A stretch of 13,069 nucleotides of DNA from contig DASXUC010000075.1 of NCBI GenBank assembly GCA_036505015.1, forward strand, positions 1 through 13,069. Reading direction: 5' to 3'. The position numbers were made by a program, and so were the translations under genes. Shown in pieces: positions 12,937 through 13,069 of this stretch (its first letter is position 1; every line of letters starts with the position of its first letter). The notes below the pieces were generated by a model, which saw only the letters and a list, made by a program, of their open reading frames with translations, had not been told where the DNA came from and did no database searches. This DNA is from DASXUC01 sp036505015 (lineage in GTDB: Bacteria > Sysuimicrobiota > Sysuimicrobiia > Sysuimicrobiales > Kaftiobacteriaceae).

Positions 12937-13069
12937 GGCCGGCGCTGACTGCGCTCCTCCTCATCCTCGGCATCGCCGCTTGGGCGGGGGCCGGAACGGC
13001 TCCACCCGTTGGCGTGGTTGTCGGTACCGTAGAGAACTTCACTGGGGCACGCCGGCCGGTGGCCGGAGC
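12933..13069 (+). CDS. Start of a secreted protein, possibly carboxypeptidase-regulatory-like fold (cut by window edge)
   Basis: 45 residues are visible. The start is a GTG overlapping the ccmF stop (GTGA), with AGGAG 7 nt upstream, a strong start. Residues 1-21 form a signal peptide (ALTALLLILGIAAWAGAG). The mature part begins VGVVVGTVENFTGARRPVAG, a G-x-V-x-N-x-T-G...PVAG pattern like the first strands of carboxypeptidase-regulatory-type beta-sandwich domains. It is not CcmG, CcmH or CcmI as far as can be seen. The rest lies outside the window, so the function is open. Confidence 0.7.
   Translation, partial: MRPALTALLLILGIAAWAGAGTAPPVGVVVGTVENFTGARRPVAG

Overview
The window is GC-rich bacterial DNA, densely packed with translationally coupled genes and frequent GTG starts. 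It has no RNA genes, insertion sequences or CRISPR arrays. The lineage cannot be fixed from the sequence. A Cys-type CcmE, a BldC-like regulator and many multiheme cytochromes suggest an uncultivated, respiratory, high-GC lineage (for example NC10/Rokubacteria-like, Sysuimicrobiota-like or Chloroflexota-like), but this is only a guess.

There are three transcription units. (1) At 1-1679, minus strand: a secreted Met/Gly-rich protein, a small SHOCT-domain membrane protein, and an OmpR-family response regulator that runs off the left edge. The presumed promoter region carries four TTCAY half-sites spaced exactly 11 bp apart, which is typical operator architecture for that regulator family. (2) At 1841-7832, minus strand: a seven-gene electron-transfer operon. 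Its order is a BldC/MerR-like one-HTH regulator, an ethylbenzene-dehydrogenase-type heme-domain cytochrome, a pentaheme cytochrome c, a Rieske Fe-S protein, a full-length cytochrome b, a nonaheme membrane-anchored cytochrome c and a triheme cytochrome c. Most junctions overlap or have gaps of 10 nt or less. (3) At 8035-13069, plus strand, divergent from unit 2: the cytochrome c maturation (System I) genes ccmA, ccmB, ccmC, ccmD, ccmE and ccmF, then the start of a secreted protein.

The layout makes functional sense. The Rieske/cytochrome b pair would oxidise quinol at the membrane. The nonaheme and triheme proteins, and perhaps the pentaheme and EB_dh-type proteins, would carry electrons on the outer face of the membrane. 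The neighbouring Ccm system would attach the many c-type hemes (18 CXXCH motifs plus one CXXXCH). The BldC-like gene sits at the divergent promoter between units 2 and 3 and is a natural candidate to coordinate both.

The most unusual points are: the composition of this Rieske/cytochrome b-multiheme locus; the coupling of a BldC-like regulator to it; a CcmE with Cys in place of the heme-binding His and Phe in place of the usual Tyr; a zinc ribbon fused to the C-terminus of CcmF; a G-rich heptamer repeat forming a 32-nt imperfect inverted repeat between ccmE and ccmF; and the 11-bp operator array overlapping a likely terminator.
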